Of a DNA stretch of 64,000 bases, positions 46,957-60,062 are shown piece after piece. This DNA comes from Ailanthus altissimus. Its lineage: Eukaryota > Streptophyta > Magnoliopsida > Sapindales > Simaroubaceae. Location: assembly GCA_946807835.1 (NCBI GenBank), contig OX327697.1, positions 9,253,001 to 9,317,000 of the forward strand, read 5' to 3'. The first letter of the stretch is position 1, and each line of letters begins with the position of its first letter. The notes under the pieces are model-generated. The model saw only the letters and a list, made by a program, of their open reading frames with translations, had not been told where the DNA came from and made no database searches. The translations under genes were made by a program, and so were the position numbers.

Positions 46957-47018
<62 letters not shown>
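46855..47018. repeat. 56-62-bp duplication beside an (AT)n microsatellite
   Basis: tattattagaggggtgtgtttgttgtaacactcaaaagatatat occurs at about 46862-46905 and again, with a 2-bp deletion, at 46923-46965. It is followed by about 27 AT units to 47018. Frames made of Tyr-Ile repeats here are artefacts. Confidence 0.85.
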
Positions 47019-47020
<2 letters not shown>

Positions 47021-48253
47021 GATTCAAACAAGACTTTCATTTGGAGAAAAAGGTGCATACAGCCATGCCCCAACTCCTCACTAGCATAAAATAACTTGTG
47101 CTGCGCTTCAACACTGTTGATATTGATTGTTGTAGGAATCATAAAAACTAAATTTATCTAAAAAAACAATAACATTAAAATAAATAAATAAAAAAGGCGA
47201 GAGAGAAAAGAATTAGTGATATGAAGGAGGAAATAATAGTTTGGTATTCTTTTGGGCTGGAAATCAAACTGACTACAGTTACGCTTGTGTTGGGCCTGAC
47301 AAACTGAGAAATGTTTGGCCCATGCAAGCTTAACATGCAATCAAAATTCAAAATTCAACCAAGCAGTTGGCTGATATCCATTAGTTGGCTGTGCATTTTT
47401 CAGCATAAACTCGCAAGTGAGGAGTAAGCACATTTGAAAAATTCTATCATTTCTCTAAAATTCTAACTTTGTTGTTTACGCATTCTCTAAAATTTTGTTG
47501 TTCTTGGTTTTCTTTATTTTCTTTAATATTTTTTTGTTTTTTGGTGTGTAGAAGCGGTTGTCTTTCCACTCAATCTCGGTAAGTGCTCTGCTAAATCACA
47601 ACAATATTTTACCCGAAGGAAATGAGAGGAAACAATTTCCTACTAAAACCATAATTAAACTACTAAAATCAAATAATTATAGAGAGTGACTCAAAAAGAA
47701 GACACAAAATAGGTCCGTTTCTTTATTATTTTGTTTTTTTTTCGTAAGTATTATTGTGTTTAGTTATAGAGTCTTTTTAAGATTAGAATATGTTATTATT
47801 TTTTTGATTAGGATAAATTTTGAAATTGTAGAAGTAGAATTCCTTTTAGGATTGGGTATGTTATCCAAAATCTATGAAAAAAATGGGGTCCTTCATCTCT
47901 TAGTATTAATTTATTGGTATTGAAAACTTTATAATAATTCTTTTGGCTTAGCATCTCGATGTAGTTCACAAGGTTAAATGTCAGCCTTTGGAAAAACTAA
48001 AGCAATAATTGTGTGCCTATAGGCCTACATGACATAGTTCTATTTGTAGTTGTCTTAATGCACAAATGATAAAAATTAGTGTTTGAAATCGGTGCCTCTA
48101 ACGATCAATTAAGAGGGTCATTGGGGCTTTACCCTGTATTTTTTAGAATCTTCTAGCATTTTATTAAAAGGGTCATTGGGAGTCTCTCCTTGTATCCTCT
48201 CAACTCTTCTATCTGATCGGAGGGGATGTTGAAACCTAGCCTCGCACCCTTCA
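47019..48253. other. Spacer with a dispersed repeat
   Basis: 47690-47880 resembles 52010-52200 in the same orientation (gtattattgtgtttagt..., ggatt/aaattgagtatgttat). No coding region recognised. Confidence 0.4.
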
Positions 48254-48455
48254 CCTCGACTCATTAACCGACAGAGTGAGTTGTAAGGGCTTTGCTCCGT
48301 ATCTCTTCACCTCAGCCTTTCAACTGATCGAAGAGGTTGTAAAGGCCTTGCACCGTATTCCCTTGCCTCAGGTCTTCAACTAGCTGAGGAGGTTGTAGAG
48401 GCCTTACTTTGTATCCTCATGCATCGACTCTTTAACTAATCGAATAGGTTGAGTT
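48254..48455. repeat. 56-bp tandem array
   Basis: Units start at 48254, 48310, 48366 and 48422 (partial), each opening c(c/a)tc(a/g) and containing gaggttgta(a/g)aggcctt-like words. The first three are exactly 56 bp. A more diverged unit may precede at about 48200. Confidence 0.85.
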
Positions 48456-48653
48456 CTCAGGTCAGTTTGAGTCCTCAAGTTGGTCTGAGTTGGACTTTAG
48501 TCAAATTCAGTCCTTAGGTTAGAATAAGTTGGACCTCAGTCGATTTAAGTCCTCGGGTAGGTTTGAGTTGGACCTTGGTCAATTTGTGCCCTTGAGTCAA
48601 CTTAAGTTGGACATTAATAAATTTATGTCCTAAAGTCAGTTTGAGTTCTCAGC
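48456..48653. repeat. 39-bp tandem array
   Basis: Full units start at 48479, 48518, 48557 and 48596, each with agttgga(c)..(t)agtc..ttt; all four are 39 bp. Partial units at both ends. Confidence 0.85.
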
Positions 48654-48671
48654 CCGAGAAAAGCTTATATA

Positions 48672-49072
48672 GTCTGCCTCGATGAGCGCCTTTGTAATCA
48701 ATCTAGATGAGGGGCTTACGTGATTGGCCTCGATGAGAGCTTTCGTATTTGGCCTTGATAAGAGCTTACATGGTTTACTTCGATGACAACTTCCATGCTT
48801 GGCCTTAATGAGAGTTTACGTGGTCGGTCTCAATGAGAGTTTATGTGCTTGGCCTTTATAAGGGCTTCTATCCTTGACCTTAATAAGGGTTTTCATGCTC
48901 GACCGTTTTGAGAACTTTCGTAGTTGGCCTCAGTGAGGGCTTTCGTGCTCACCCTTGGCAAGGGCTTTTATGCTAGGCCTCAATGAGAGCTTTCATGGTC
49001 CACCTCAGTGAGGGATTTCATACTTGATTTCTATAAAGGCTTTCGTGGTTGGTCTTGTTAAGACTTACATGG
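48672..49072. repeat. 25-bp tandem array, about 16 units
   Basis: Consensus close to ttggcctcaatgagagctttcgtgc; nearly all units are exactly 25 bp, with one of 26. Confidence 0.9.
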
Positions 49073-49640
49073 CAACCTCAAGTCCTTAGTCCTCAGTTTT
49101 ACAAAAGGCCATAACGAATCACCCAAAATATAGATTCTATTTAAGGCTTAGCTATAAAATTTTGAAAATATTTTAGTCAATACTAATTTTTCTAAAACTA
49201 AAAGGGATTGAGTGAGAAAGTCATATGAAGCCGTAGTTTTATATTTTTCTCTCTTTCGTTGCTGCTATTCTCTTCTGCCCAACATTCAGCCACTATCAAC
49301 CATAACAAAGAGATTGCTAACTGCCTGAAAGACGCCAACCACCTTACGACCTGACTGTATTACTCCTTGCTATCGCAAGCCACTCGATGCTTTGACAAGC
49401 CATCTGCGTGTGGAACATGCTTCCTTATCATACACCATATGCTATCCACTGTAGAGATCGATGTCTTGGATTGCTGAAGCTACTGAAAGCCATCTGAGTC
49501 CCGTACATTCACCACGTGTCATCGCCAATCTAACTAAAAAATGGTCATCTTTGTCGAAAAATTGTCATTCTTTGAAAATTTATTTTTTTTCGATTCATTA
49601 CATTCATAGCTTTTCGTTCTGTTTTCAAAGATGACGTCAA
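49073..49640. other. Spacer
   Basis: No supportable feature between the tandem arrays and the solo LTR. Confidence 0.35.
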
Positions 49641-49645
49641 ATTAT

Positions 49646-51737
49646 TGTCGGGGATCTAATATATGTGAGTGTATACATGTGCAATAGTATTTATTGCATA
49701 AAATACGTATCTCATACATATTTAACGCTGTAGAATAATTTAAAACAATACAATAAATATAATAAGTAATATATTAATCATATTAACATATTTAAGGGTT
49801 GAGAAATCACCATAACATGCAACGTTATACATGTGTATTCTGAGAGTCTGCTTAGAGACCAACTCGTTGATAATTCTAGTCACCAACTCAATGGGCTTGG
49901 GAAGTTAGAACAGTAACTCCTAATCTAGCACTAGATTTAACACTTAAACCATTTAAATTTATTTTTCCTTTTAATTAACTTTTTTATCAATAAAATAAAT
50001 TCCTCATTGTTGTAACTAGTCGCCAACTTGTTAGCCACCAATTGAAATCAACATTTCCATTTTCTTTTTACAACAACAAAAAATGAAAAATATTTTTCAT
50101 TTTTTGCATTTTCCCATTTTTCCATTCTTTGTCTCGGCACAAGATGAAGGGAAAATGAAACTTTCATTTTCCCTTCGTCTCATCACACAGCACACACCAC
50201 TTCTTATATATCTCACATCTAATAAAATAATAATATAATATTAGAATTGGCCACTAATTAAATAAAATAATATTATTATATAAAATAAATAAATGGGTGA
50301 CAACTATTTAATACCAATAATAAAATAATATTATATAATATTATAATATAAAATAATGAGATATTATGATTATTTAATAATTAAATAATTATTGTGTGAA
50401 ATTATCATTTTGTCCATCATAAATAGTTACCAAGTCTACTCTTTAGTGGGTCCCACCATACCTGTACTTGAGTAAACTCAACTAATGGTCCACAATGCGC
50501 AACATGTTATTATACAATTAGTAAATAATAATTATTTACTAATTATTGTATTTAACACTTAAATACAAACACGCACACATTCCTATAGTAGTGTGGATAT
50601 TACTAAATTAAATAATTTAATCTAGTACGCTGTCCTAGTACACAATGAGTACATTCCATATCACAGGACTCCATATGTCTACGCCCGATTCGTCAAATGG
50701 ATATTACAAATCAGCACATTAAACCATACAAGTTGAGGTTATAATGCATATATATATTTCTTCCATCATAATATATTGGATGTGCATGGATGTAGATTAT
50801 TATCATCAAATTCCTATGTGCTCATCTATGTCATATCCCTAGACTTGTATCTTACTGAACAATATGTGCAGACTCCTTTGCCATATTGTTCTACTATGAC
50901 GGAAACTCTTTCTTTAAATTAATGCTTTTAGCCACAAGACTTTTTGAGATACAGTTTCGAAACATTTGGATATTTAACTCTCTATGCAAGCTGACAGATC
51001 CCATATCTGTACACACTGGACTCCATAAGCATCGGACCATACCCAGAGGTTACACTATGAAAGATCTGTGACATGCGTGGAACTAAAGTATGGTGGATCA
51101 CTTATAAGCATACCGTGACACTTAGGTTAAAGGACCACGCATACTACTCAACTAGAGAGGACTCTTCGTTGACGGCTTACATAGAGTGTCCATCGAAGGC
51201 CCTTATGAATTTTTTCTATATCTAATCCTAACTAGATACTAATATGTCAATACAAGTTTCAAGCTTACAGTCGGCTAAGAACGACTATCTAAATCCTATA
51301 GGTACAACATATGCTGATCTATATAAAGATATCTACCAATATACCTGTATCGGTAGAAATAGATCAGGGACAATATTCGAGAACATATTTGCGCAACTGA
51401 CATTTTTTGACACTTGATTGCAACTCTTGTAATTATACAGTTACTAGTATATTCTCAAGTATATGTCCTATTACAGACAAGACTTCAACTCTTGAATATT
51501 TATTAAGTATTATAACCAACTAACAATTAGCATTTATATTTCTTAGTGTGGTCAACTATGGGCTCTTATCTAAACTTCTTTAGATCAGATTTAAACTCTT
51601 TCATATCATACAATATCTATAACGTTACATTGCATAGTATTATATAAATAAATATTAGTGATTTAATGAGAATGTATACATATATAAATACATAAGCATG
51701 TACATTTAAGGATAGTACGTAAGCACCAACTTTAACC
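49646..51737 (-). mobile_element. Solo LTR, TGTTGG/CCAACA family (copy 3)
   Basis: 2,092 bp, tgtcgggga...actttaacc, with perfect duplication attat (49641-49645 and 51738-51742). The last base of the usual ca end appears changed. Homologous to 30590-32788 over most of its length (accatacaagttgaggtta, actccataagcatcggacca). Confidence 0.8.
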
Positions 51738-51742
51738 ATTAT

Positions 51743-53755
51743 TGATCCTAAAATTTGGGCTATTCCAAAGCTAACAAATTAAATTTATTAGTTTTAGGAA
51801 TAGAGATTGAGACTAATACAAATAATTATAAAAATACAATAAAATATAAAATTATAATAATTTAGTTCAATATGAGTGTACATCCATTTAACCAAATTTA
51901 ATAAATTCACTCTTATAATATTATTAAATAATATTTTTATAACAATAATATAAAAAATCATAACCATTTAAGATGTAACTTCAAATTATTACAGAGAGTA
52001 AATTAAAGAAGAAGCAATAGAAGTCATTTTTTTTGTAATATTTCACCTTTTTTTATAAGTATTATCGTGTTTAGTAGTAAAATTCTTTTAAATTTAAAAA
52101 CGTCATCACTTATTTTATTATGATTTATCTCAAAATTATACCAGTATGATTTCTTTTAAAATTGAGTATGTTATTCGAAATCTAAGAGAATAGATTTCAT
52201 AAAATTATTTCCGGAATTACTTTATAAAACAAAAATAAGAAGTCATATTTTGTCCTTATAAGATCTGAAAAATGTACATAGAAGTATTAGCCATTGAAAC
52301 ATAATCATAATGTTTGTGAATTAAGGAGAAATACGAACTAAATCAAACCCAAAGATCTTATTGTTGTGCCATTATTATGAAATTGTCAAATGCATGAAAA
52401 TCATGTGAGATCATAACAAATCCCTCAAACAGCGGAACCACCTTATGTCTCTTCAGCACCATGTTGCTTTGTTTTTCTGGCTAAGTCTCTGCCCTTTGAC
52501 CTAAGTTCAGAGTTCAAATATTGGTAAAGATTAGGAAATTTAGAGATTTTCCATTCCTCTTATTATTAGATGCAATTAGTAAATATTTATTGTGAGTGTT
52601 TGTATTTATCTAATTAATATTTATTCGTGTATAAAATTAATTAAAATAATTTATTTATGTCTAATGTTCAGTTAGAATTATGAATTACTTTTAATTCACA
52701 AAAAATTAGAGTTAAAATTTATCAAATTAGATAAAGTCAAATTCGACTTACAACAAATAAAACTTAAAATAAACTTAAGATTAAAATAATAAACAAATTA
52801 TAAAATTTAGGTTAGTTAGCGAAGAAGAACAAGTGAAATTTGATAACAAGTTTATAATAATCAACAAATACATATTAAAATCCCGAGTTAAAGTAATAAC
52901 CAAAATAAAAGTTAAGTTGAAAGAAAAGTTATATTATTGTATTCTGTATGTGAACCATAATTTGCAATGATTTATTCTGTCTCATTATAATCTAAAAAAA
53001 TCCTACTTAATTCTATTTAAAAAAAAAAAAGAACCTTAATAAAAAAATTCATATTTTAAGAGACACTTAAATAGGCTTAAAATCTCAATTAAATCTAAAC
53101 TAGTATATACAATTAGAAAAAATGAACTCAAATGAGCTTAATCATATACAATTTTAGGCCAACGTCAATAATGTTATATTTCATTAAAATATAAAATTTA
53201 TAATGCAATATTGTATTAAAAAAAATGTGTCTCCAATTTATTTGTTAAAAAATTTATAATAAAAAAAAAACTTTCTCCAAACCATATAAGTTATAAGCGG
53301 AGCAGAGTCAATGATGTCACGTGTTTGGTTCAACCATCTTCCACGTTTCAAGACAAAAAAACCTACATAGCTTTCTAGCACGTGCTAAAAAGACGACATC
53401 CGACTTGTCGTTTAAGGTGGATGAATGATTTAGGCTGTTGAACAATTTTAACATTTCACAGAAAAAAAACAATAGTTATATCAATATATTATCGTCCAAA
53501 ATTATCCCTTCTCCAATTCACCAAAACAGGTCAAAATTCCTCCGTTCCATGTAAGCAAATTGCCCCATAATTTCTCGCGGCCTTTCTTTGCATTCAGCGA
53601 ACGAATTTTTTTTTAAAATACTTTCTAATTTATTAAAATATATTCTTCTTTCTTTTTTCTTTAAACGTAAATATCTAAATTATACTTATTATTGATCAAT
53701 ATTAGTTCGATAAATTTCTAATTACAATATCAAATAAATATATATCTGTAAATGC
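51743..53755. other. AT-rich spacer
   Basis: Contains the second copy of the dispersed repeat (about 52010-52200) and cacgtg at 53319-53324. No gene recognised. Confidence 0.35.
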
Positions 53756-53759
53756 AAGC

Positions 53760-53860
53760 AACTATAGTTTAGTGGTAAGAACTGGCATGTGCTTTTATCT
53801 CTAATGTGAAAGTTATGAGTTCAAATTTTTTATTCTCAATTTAAAAAAAAATAAAGATTA
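53760..53860 (+). repeat. Possible tRNA-derived SINE fragment
   Basis: tagtttagtggtaaga (53767-53782) resembles a pol III A box and gagttcaaattt (53818-53829) a decayed B box, about 50 bp apart, followed by an A-rich run (53841-53857). Motif-based only. Confidence 0.35.
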
Positions 53861-56460
53861 TACTTGTAATATAATATTATTGAACTAATTATATTATTAA
53901 AAATAGAAAAAAAAATTAGCTTATATTCTTTCTGATTTCAATAATATTTAAAAGTACATTAAAATTATCTATATTGTATGTAAATGTAAATTAAGTTCCA
54001 CTATAATTTTGAGGTGTTGTAAGTCAAGTAAGATGCCAAAGGCTATTATATCATAATCAAATAATTTTTTTGAGTTGATTTAATTAGTAGTAGCCATATC
54101 TTGAAAATAATTTAATCATATAATTTTTACTAAATTACTTATACCAAAATAGAAAGTTAGATCTAAATATTACATCAAACATATCTTTTTCTTTTATTTT
54201 TCATTTCGTTGAATGGTGATTTGAAAAAGACACAAGTTAGGAGACAGACATACGTTAATACAAAATTTCAATGGAAGCAGCGTGTTGTAGGTTGCTTAAG
54301 CTATCGCATTAAATTAAATTTTTTGTAAGTGATTTGACACTTTGAAATAACGATCAAAGACGTTGGGCAATGGATTGTTGATTGCACATATCAGAAACAG
54401 AAATTATATATGTAATAACCACACCATTTAGTCCACGTTGCTACAATCATTAACATCTCTAACTCTAGAATTATTATTTTAAACTATTCATATGCCACCA
54501 TCGCCTCAATAATACATTGTTATTTCGTTGTTCTTATCATCAATAGTAAAATTTGGTTTCCACTTACTCTCATTTTGCGTACGAAAAATCTTTTTCTTAC
54601 TCGATTACTCAAGCCACGTGTTGCTTCTCATATCTCACTTTGAACATTTTGTATCGTGTTCACGAAGATTGGAATCCTACGACAATAATTCATCATGCAA
54701 TTGATACTCCTAGTGTTACACAACCATCACTCACTCACTCACTTTTTATTGATAAGGTATGCCCATCCGGTTGGAGTAGTCTTTGTGGATGGATAAGTCA
54801 TGAATATAAATAGTTAAGAGGGTGAGTGATTAGCATATACTAGACTCTAACTTGGTAGCACTCATCCTTTCTCGGAAAATGAGCACATCTTCAACTAGTC
54901 AACAGTGCCCAAGTTTTCCCCACATTTCTTTTGTGAGAGTTTCGATTCCGCCCCATGATGAGTAGGTGAGAGATACCACCAAAAGACCTTGTAGCACAGG
55001 GGGAATGTTCCTCTACGACGTCACCCTCGATGAAAGTAATGGAAGCTACAGTGTTAAAAATAACATATTCCCCAAAGTTTTATTTTTCCCATATCACTAT
55101 TGGCCTTCGACCAGGCGGTTGGAGAGTTCCCACTGCGGTCCTATTCCCAACCTGCGACTTTATCTTTCATATCTCTCTCGTACCTTCAATTAAAATAATC
55201 AAGGAATAGATAGATTCAAATTCAATTTGTTTTGTGACTTCTAGCCCCCTTTGTTTTTTTTTAATTTCTTATGAATCATCAGGCAATGAAATTTCTTGTC
55301 TTAAAACTTCTTATTTTATCGTATAGACTGTAATAATATTGAAAACTGAAGGCCTTGCATTGAATATGAATAAGGCTATAGAAATGTATGCATTTATTTT
55401 TTAGTTGATTGAAAGATAATGACTTTTGAAGTTAATGTATTTATTTCCTGAAGGGCACGGCAGTGTATCAATTTTAGTTGGAAAATATAAGACAACACAT
55501 CCAAAAATATTATTCAATTCAGAACGCCCTCTCTAAGTTTTCAACCCCAGAAGCCAATTCCCTTATTTATATTGGAATAAATTTAATTTATTATAGAGAA
55601 GTACATGTGTTTTAACTTGGAAATTGTTTTTTCAAAACATCAGTTCACACGATTATTGTCTTTGTCAATGGACTAGGATCTATTATTAACATAACCAATT
55701 AAGTTTATTGACATTGTTTTATAATATTAATAATTTAGAGTTAAAAATTTATTGACACTATAATAAGTGTCAATAAATTACTGATAGTATAAGAAACACT
55801 TTCATACTATAGTATTAAAATATTACTAACATTATAATAGCAAAAATTTATTAATTAATTAAAAAAAATTATATTTGAAACCTATAATGAAAATTATAAT
55901 TTGAATTTAATAAAAATTTGAAATTTAATTCACATAAATTTATTTAACAACAATAAAATATTTATCCAACTGAAATTCAAATTATAAATTAATTGAAAGC
56001 AGTTTTAATAAATAAAAAATAAATTTAAAAAAAAATACTTGTGTAGAATATAATAGCACTATAAATTGTAAAACATAAAGTTTCATCACATTAAGACTAA
56101 ACTTCTACTAAGAATTCCAACTCTTTAAAAATCATTTCACAATAGCAATTCTTCCATGAATATTTTGTTCAGTACCACTAAATTAAAGCATCTCATGGCT
56201 GCTACTACTTGTATTGGCAACTGTTGCTAATCTCTATAAATATTAAACAATTAATGTCGGCAGTTACAAGAAAGCATGTACAAGCAGAGGGCATTTACGA
56301 AATTTTCTATGATTGATCCTTTTATTTACACCAAGATTGACCGTGTAACGAACATCAATAAGACAACACAACAGCATTAAGAACTTCCGAGTTCATACTG
56401 TTGCTGAAAAGTTCTTTTCTGCAGTTGTGTACGTAATTGTATAAAGGATTAAAAAATTAC
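53861..56460. other. AT-rich spacer with a less AT-rich island
   Basis: 54550-55195 is less AT-rich than its surroundings and holds two short open frames (54553-54813, 54966-55193). I recognise no protein in either on either strand. A perfect 12-bp hairpin (tttattgacact, loop of 6) lies at 55748-55777. Confidence 0.3.
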
Positions 56461-56980
56461 TAAGTGTCAATGTTAGGTAAAATAGAAATTAAGTAGATTT
56501 TAAATATAAAAAAGTGAGTATGTAGTATTATTTAATAGGTTAAATTTTTAGGTCAATAATAAGCGTTTGGTTTTATGATAAGTAATATCAGAATAGATTT
56601 AAATTCTCATTTGTAAGTAGATCTTTAAAATCGCTCTAATAAAAATTGTCACATAAAATACGAGTCTCCCGTGCCGTTAGAGGGATGAGTAATACGGATC
56701 ATATGAGTCTTAAAAATTTTGTGTTTTAAACTCCAATAAAAATTACTACATAGGTAGTGAGTTTTTTAATCTTGGAGGATGAATAATACGGGTTAAATTA
56801 ATTTTTGAGTTTTATTTATACCGTGATAAGAGAGTTATGTTATTGAGTGAAAAAAATATCACGTCTCACATTAAATAAATTTTAAATATATAAAAATAAA
56901 TATATAATATTATTTAATAAATTAATTTTTATTTGTTAATAATAAATGCTCGACTCATAACACAAGACAATGACAATAAA
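56461..56980. repeat. Degenerate direct repeat, about 390 bp apart
   Basis: attttaaatataaaaaagtgagtatgtagtattatttaat (56495-56534) recurs as a similar block at 56879-56918, each followed by a ttaa..ttttt..gtcaataata / gttaataata word. Could be the ends of a small non-autonomous element; no clear target duplication. Confidence 0.4.
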
Positions 56981-57699
56981 AAAAATAAAAAAAAAAGTTG
57001 GTAGGATTTATGAATATAGAAAGTAAAAAGCTTTGAATCTTGTCTTTTGCGGATGGAAGTCAATATCAACTTTTTCCTTAGCAACTATAACTTATTCTCT
57101 TCAGAGTGACTGAAGTTCGGAGTTCTGATGTTGTTACCCGTCCATTCCACGGATTTTTCTGGTACAAAGAAAGTATTTAGATTATATAAATGACAGAATG
57201 AGTAATGTTATATTTATCCTTGATAGTTCACCAACATAACAACTTAAATCCATAAATACTGCATCCACAAAATATTCTGTACAACTTTTTCAGAGGGTAG
57301 TAAGCACAGATTCTAAAATTTTGAACATGCCATTTTGTACATAATACAAGCGAAGGTTGTCGAGAAGTATAGAATCAGACCCAGTATCAACGCATTTGTA
57401 TAGACAATTGAGTATTAGACAACGTACTAATAATAACAACCTAGTTCAACAAAGCTGAAAAAATTGCAACCCGAAGAGGCCAGCTTGTGGCATATTACAA
57501 ACACCATGCACATCCTCAACTTTAATTTATTATCACCTTTACCTAGTCCTTTGGTTATCCTCCACTCTAATTTATTAAATTTTTGTTTAACACACCTATA
57601 CCATACAAGCTAACTTTCATCATGTCATCACTTGATACACCTTTAACCACACTCAAGTTAGGAGAGGACACAGACATTGATTCACATACAAGAGAAGAC
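56981..57699. other. Spacer
   Basis: No gene or repeat family recognised. Confidence 0.3.
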
Positions 57700-58146
57700 A
57701 CTTGCTACAAGAACCAGCAATCAAGAGAAGACAGACGCTACAAGAACCAGTAATATTACCTCTCTATAGTTAGATTGATGCGAAACACACACTAAAAGAA
57801 ATGCTTGCTAACACATTTAGACATCAAGGAATGAATGCTTGCCACTCTAGGAAGTCTAAGAAATTAAAGCTACAATGAAGCACTTTATATATAGACTTAA
57901 TAACATTGTTGTAGTCCTTTTAGAAGAAATGCAGCTTCATTTTATGAGAAATATAAAAGATGTAAATATTTTACTGTAAAAATAATGTACATAATAAGTC
58001 TTTATATAAATTCAAGGTTGATACAAAATAAGAAAACTAAAATATACATAAGGAAAGAAAATATTTACACATTAATGACAATACAAGAAAGTTAAATTAT
58101 ATAAATATTGTAAGGGGGATTATTTGATTTATTCATATCTTTAATA
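57700..58146 (-). repeat. 3' LTR of Copia C (lower end approximate)
   Basis: On the minus strand a polypurine tract (complement of ttcccctcaaactc, 58147-58160) is followed by tattaaagatatgaataaat, resembling Copia LTR starts (tgttagagatatg). A minus-strand TATA-like tatatataaag lies in complement at 57884-57894. The outer end and duplication were not found. Confidence 0.55.
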
Positions 58147-58159
58147 TTCCCCTCAAACT

Positions 58160-59640
58160 CAAGATGGCGAAGTAGAAGCAAGTTTCAGTTTGGAGACCAG
58201 AGCTTGGAAACGGCCAAGAAGGAGAGATTTGGTAAAGATATCAACAGACTAATCCTCAGAAGAGATGAAATGGAGCATAACTGCTCCCTGTGAAACATGT
58301 TACTGAATAAAATGATAGTCTATCTCAATATGTGTAACCCGGGCATGAAAAATATTGTTATGAGTAATTTGAATAACACTCTAATTGTCGTAATAAAGAG
58401 GTGTAGCTTTAGAATTAGCAAAACCTATATCTCCAAGAAGCCATCGGAGCCAAACAATCTCTTGGATAATATCAGTAGGTGTACAGTACTCAGCCTCAGT
58501 ACTAGAACGGGCAGTAACTATCTGATTCTTGCTTTTTCATGAAATAAGAAAATCTACTAAGAAAAGACAAAACTCAGTAATTGATCATCGATAAAATTGA
58601 TCATGAAATAAGAAAATCTACTAAGAAACCCAGTAAGTGATCATGAAATAAGAAAATCTACTAAGAAAAGACAAAACCCTGTAATTGATCATCGATAAAA
58701 TTGATCATCAATATGTGTACCCTTAAAATAATGCATAATATGAAGAACTTGTACAAAATAAGAGGTACAAGGAGTAGTCATAAACTGACTGACATCATGA
58801 ACATCATAGGCAATGCCTGGTCAAGTAAAAGTGAGATATATCAAACTATCAACTAACTAGTGATAAAGAGTGGCATCACTGAGAAGACCATTAGAAGATC
58901 AGAGTTTGGTATTATGCTCTAGGGGAGTATAGGCAGTCTTAATGTCTATCAAGCCAGCTCTAGGAAGTAGATTTAATATATATTTAGCTTGTGAGAGATA
59001 ATACTCGGTAGAATCAAATAGTACTTTAAGGCCAAAAAAATAGCTGAAGGTGTCAAGATCTTTTATTTAAAAGTGTTACTAAAGAAAGTTTTTTAAAGTA
59101 GAAATACCAAGAAAATCCTCACTCAAGATCATCAATTAGATAAAAAGTAGCATACAACTATGTGTTGTCTTGTGGCCTAAGAGAATTGAGTTATAGAGAC
59201 TAGACTAAAAATCATGCTAAGAATAATGCCATTAAACATTGCAAACCAGGCATGAAGAGCTTGTTTAAGGCTATATAAAGCATGTCGAAGTTTGCAAACT
59301 TTTTCTGGAGGATGTGGATAACCAGAAGGAGGATTCAAATATATTTCTTCAACAAGATCACCATTAAGGAAAGCATTCTTTACATCCATCTAAAATAATG
59401 GCATACCACGAACTATAACAACAACTAACAAAATCTGAACAAAAGTAAGCCAAGCAATTGGAGCAAAATTTTCTTTATAATTAATTCTATATTCTTGAGT
59501 AAAGTCTTTGGCAACTAGACATGCTTTAAATCTTTCAATAGACCCATTAAACATGGTCTTGATCTTGTACACACATTTGTAGCTAATTGCAATTTTATTA
59601 GATGGAAGGGTAATAAAATCTCAAGTATGCGACTTTTCAA
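58160..59640 (-). pseudogene. Copia C reverse transcriptase and RNase H
   Basis: RT: YKIKTMFNGSIERFKACLVA and KDFTQEYRINYKENFAPIA (59440-59570), then MDVKNAFLNGDLVEEIYLNP and ALYSLKQALHAWFAMFNGII (59215-59389). The region expected to hold YVDD is badly decayed. RNase H: in shifted frames a block like YCDNQSVIQITHNNIFHA (about 58330-58390) and EDQSVDIFTKSLLLGRFQ (about 58195-58250) are recognisable, the C-terminal Copia RNase H motifs. A 103-bp tandem duplication (58538-58711) lies inside it. No intact frame longer than 70 codons. Confidence 0.8.
58538..58711. repeat. Local tandem duplication inside Copia C
   Basis: tcatgaaataagaaaatcta starts at 58538, 58601 and 58641; the first and third copies are followed by the same ctaagaaaagacaaaac..gtaattgatcatcgat sequence, giving a 103-bp repeat. 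Confidence 0.8.
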
Positions 59641-60062
59641 GAGCCTGCAAATCTTGTTATTGCTTATTGACAAACAAGATTATAGTTAGCCTTAGAATAT
59701 GACTAAGGTTTATATAAGGAAATAGTAGTGAAGAAACACTGATAATCACAAAGTTTAATATGGAGCTCTCTTACCTAAATAAAGCGATGAAGTAAGGGTA
59801 TAGAAAATTCAATGGTGTCTAGAACAAATCTTTCAAATAAGGGGGGAACCTCCGGAGAAAGAACTATATTAGCATTCTTACCTGTATGAAACTTAGAATA
59901 AGTATCTATGTTTGAAGTATCAGGAAAAAAATATCAATAGCATTATCTATAAAGAAATTTTGAAAGAGAAGAAGACACGAATGAAAGTTGGATACAGAAA
60001 AACAAAAATTGCTCGAGAAATACTACATTATAAGAGATGTGAAGGCGGTTAAATATGGGATC

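Noticed and set aside
46789..47142. Frame with long Tyr-Ile repeats
   Set aside because: Translation of an AT microsatellite.
48254..49072. CRISPR-like array
   Set aside because: Units are head-to-tail without spacers in a plant nuclear context; ordinary tandem repeats.
52510..52545. gagttcaaatattgg as a SINE B box
   Set aside because: No matching A box or A-rich tail at the right distance.
54553..55193. Two short open frames in a less AT-rich island as a host gene
   Set aside because: No recognisable domain, no convincing splice pattern and no family resemblance on either strand.
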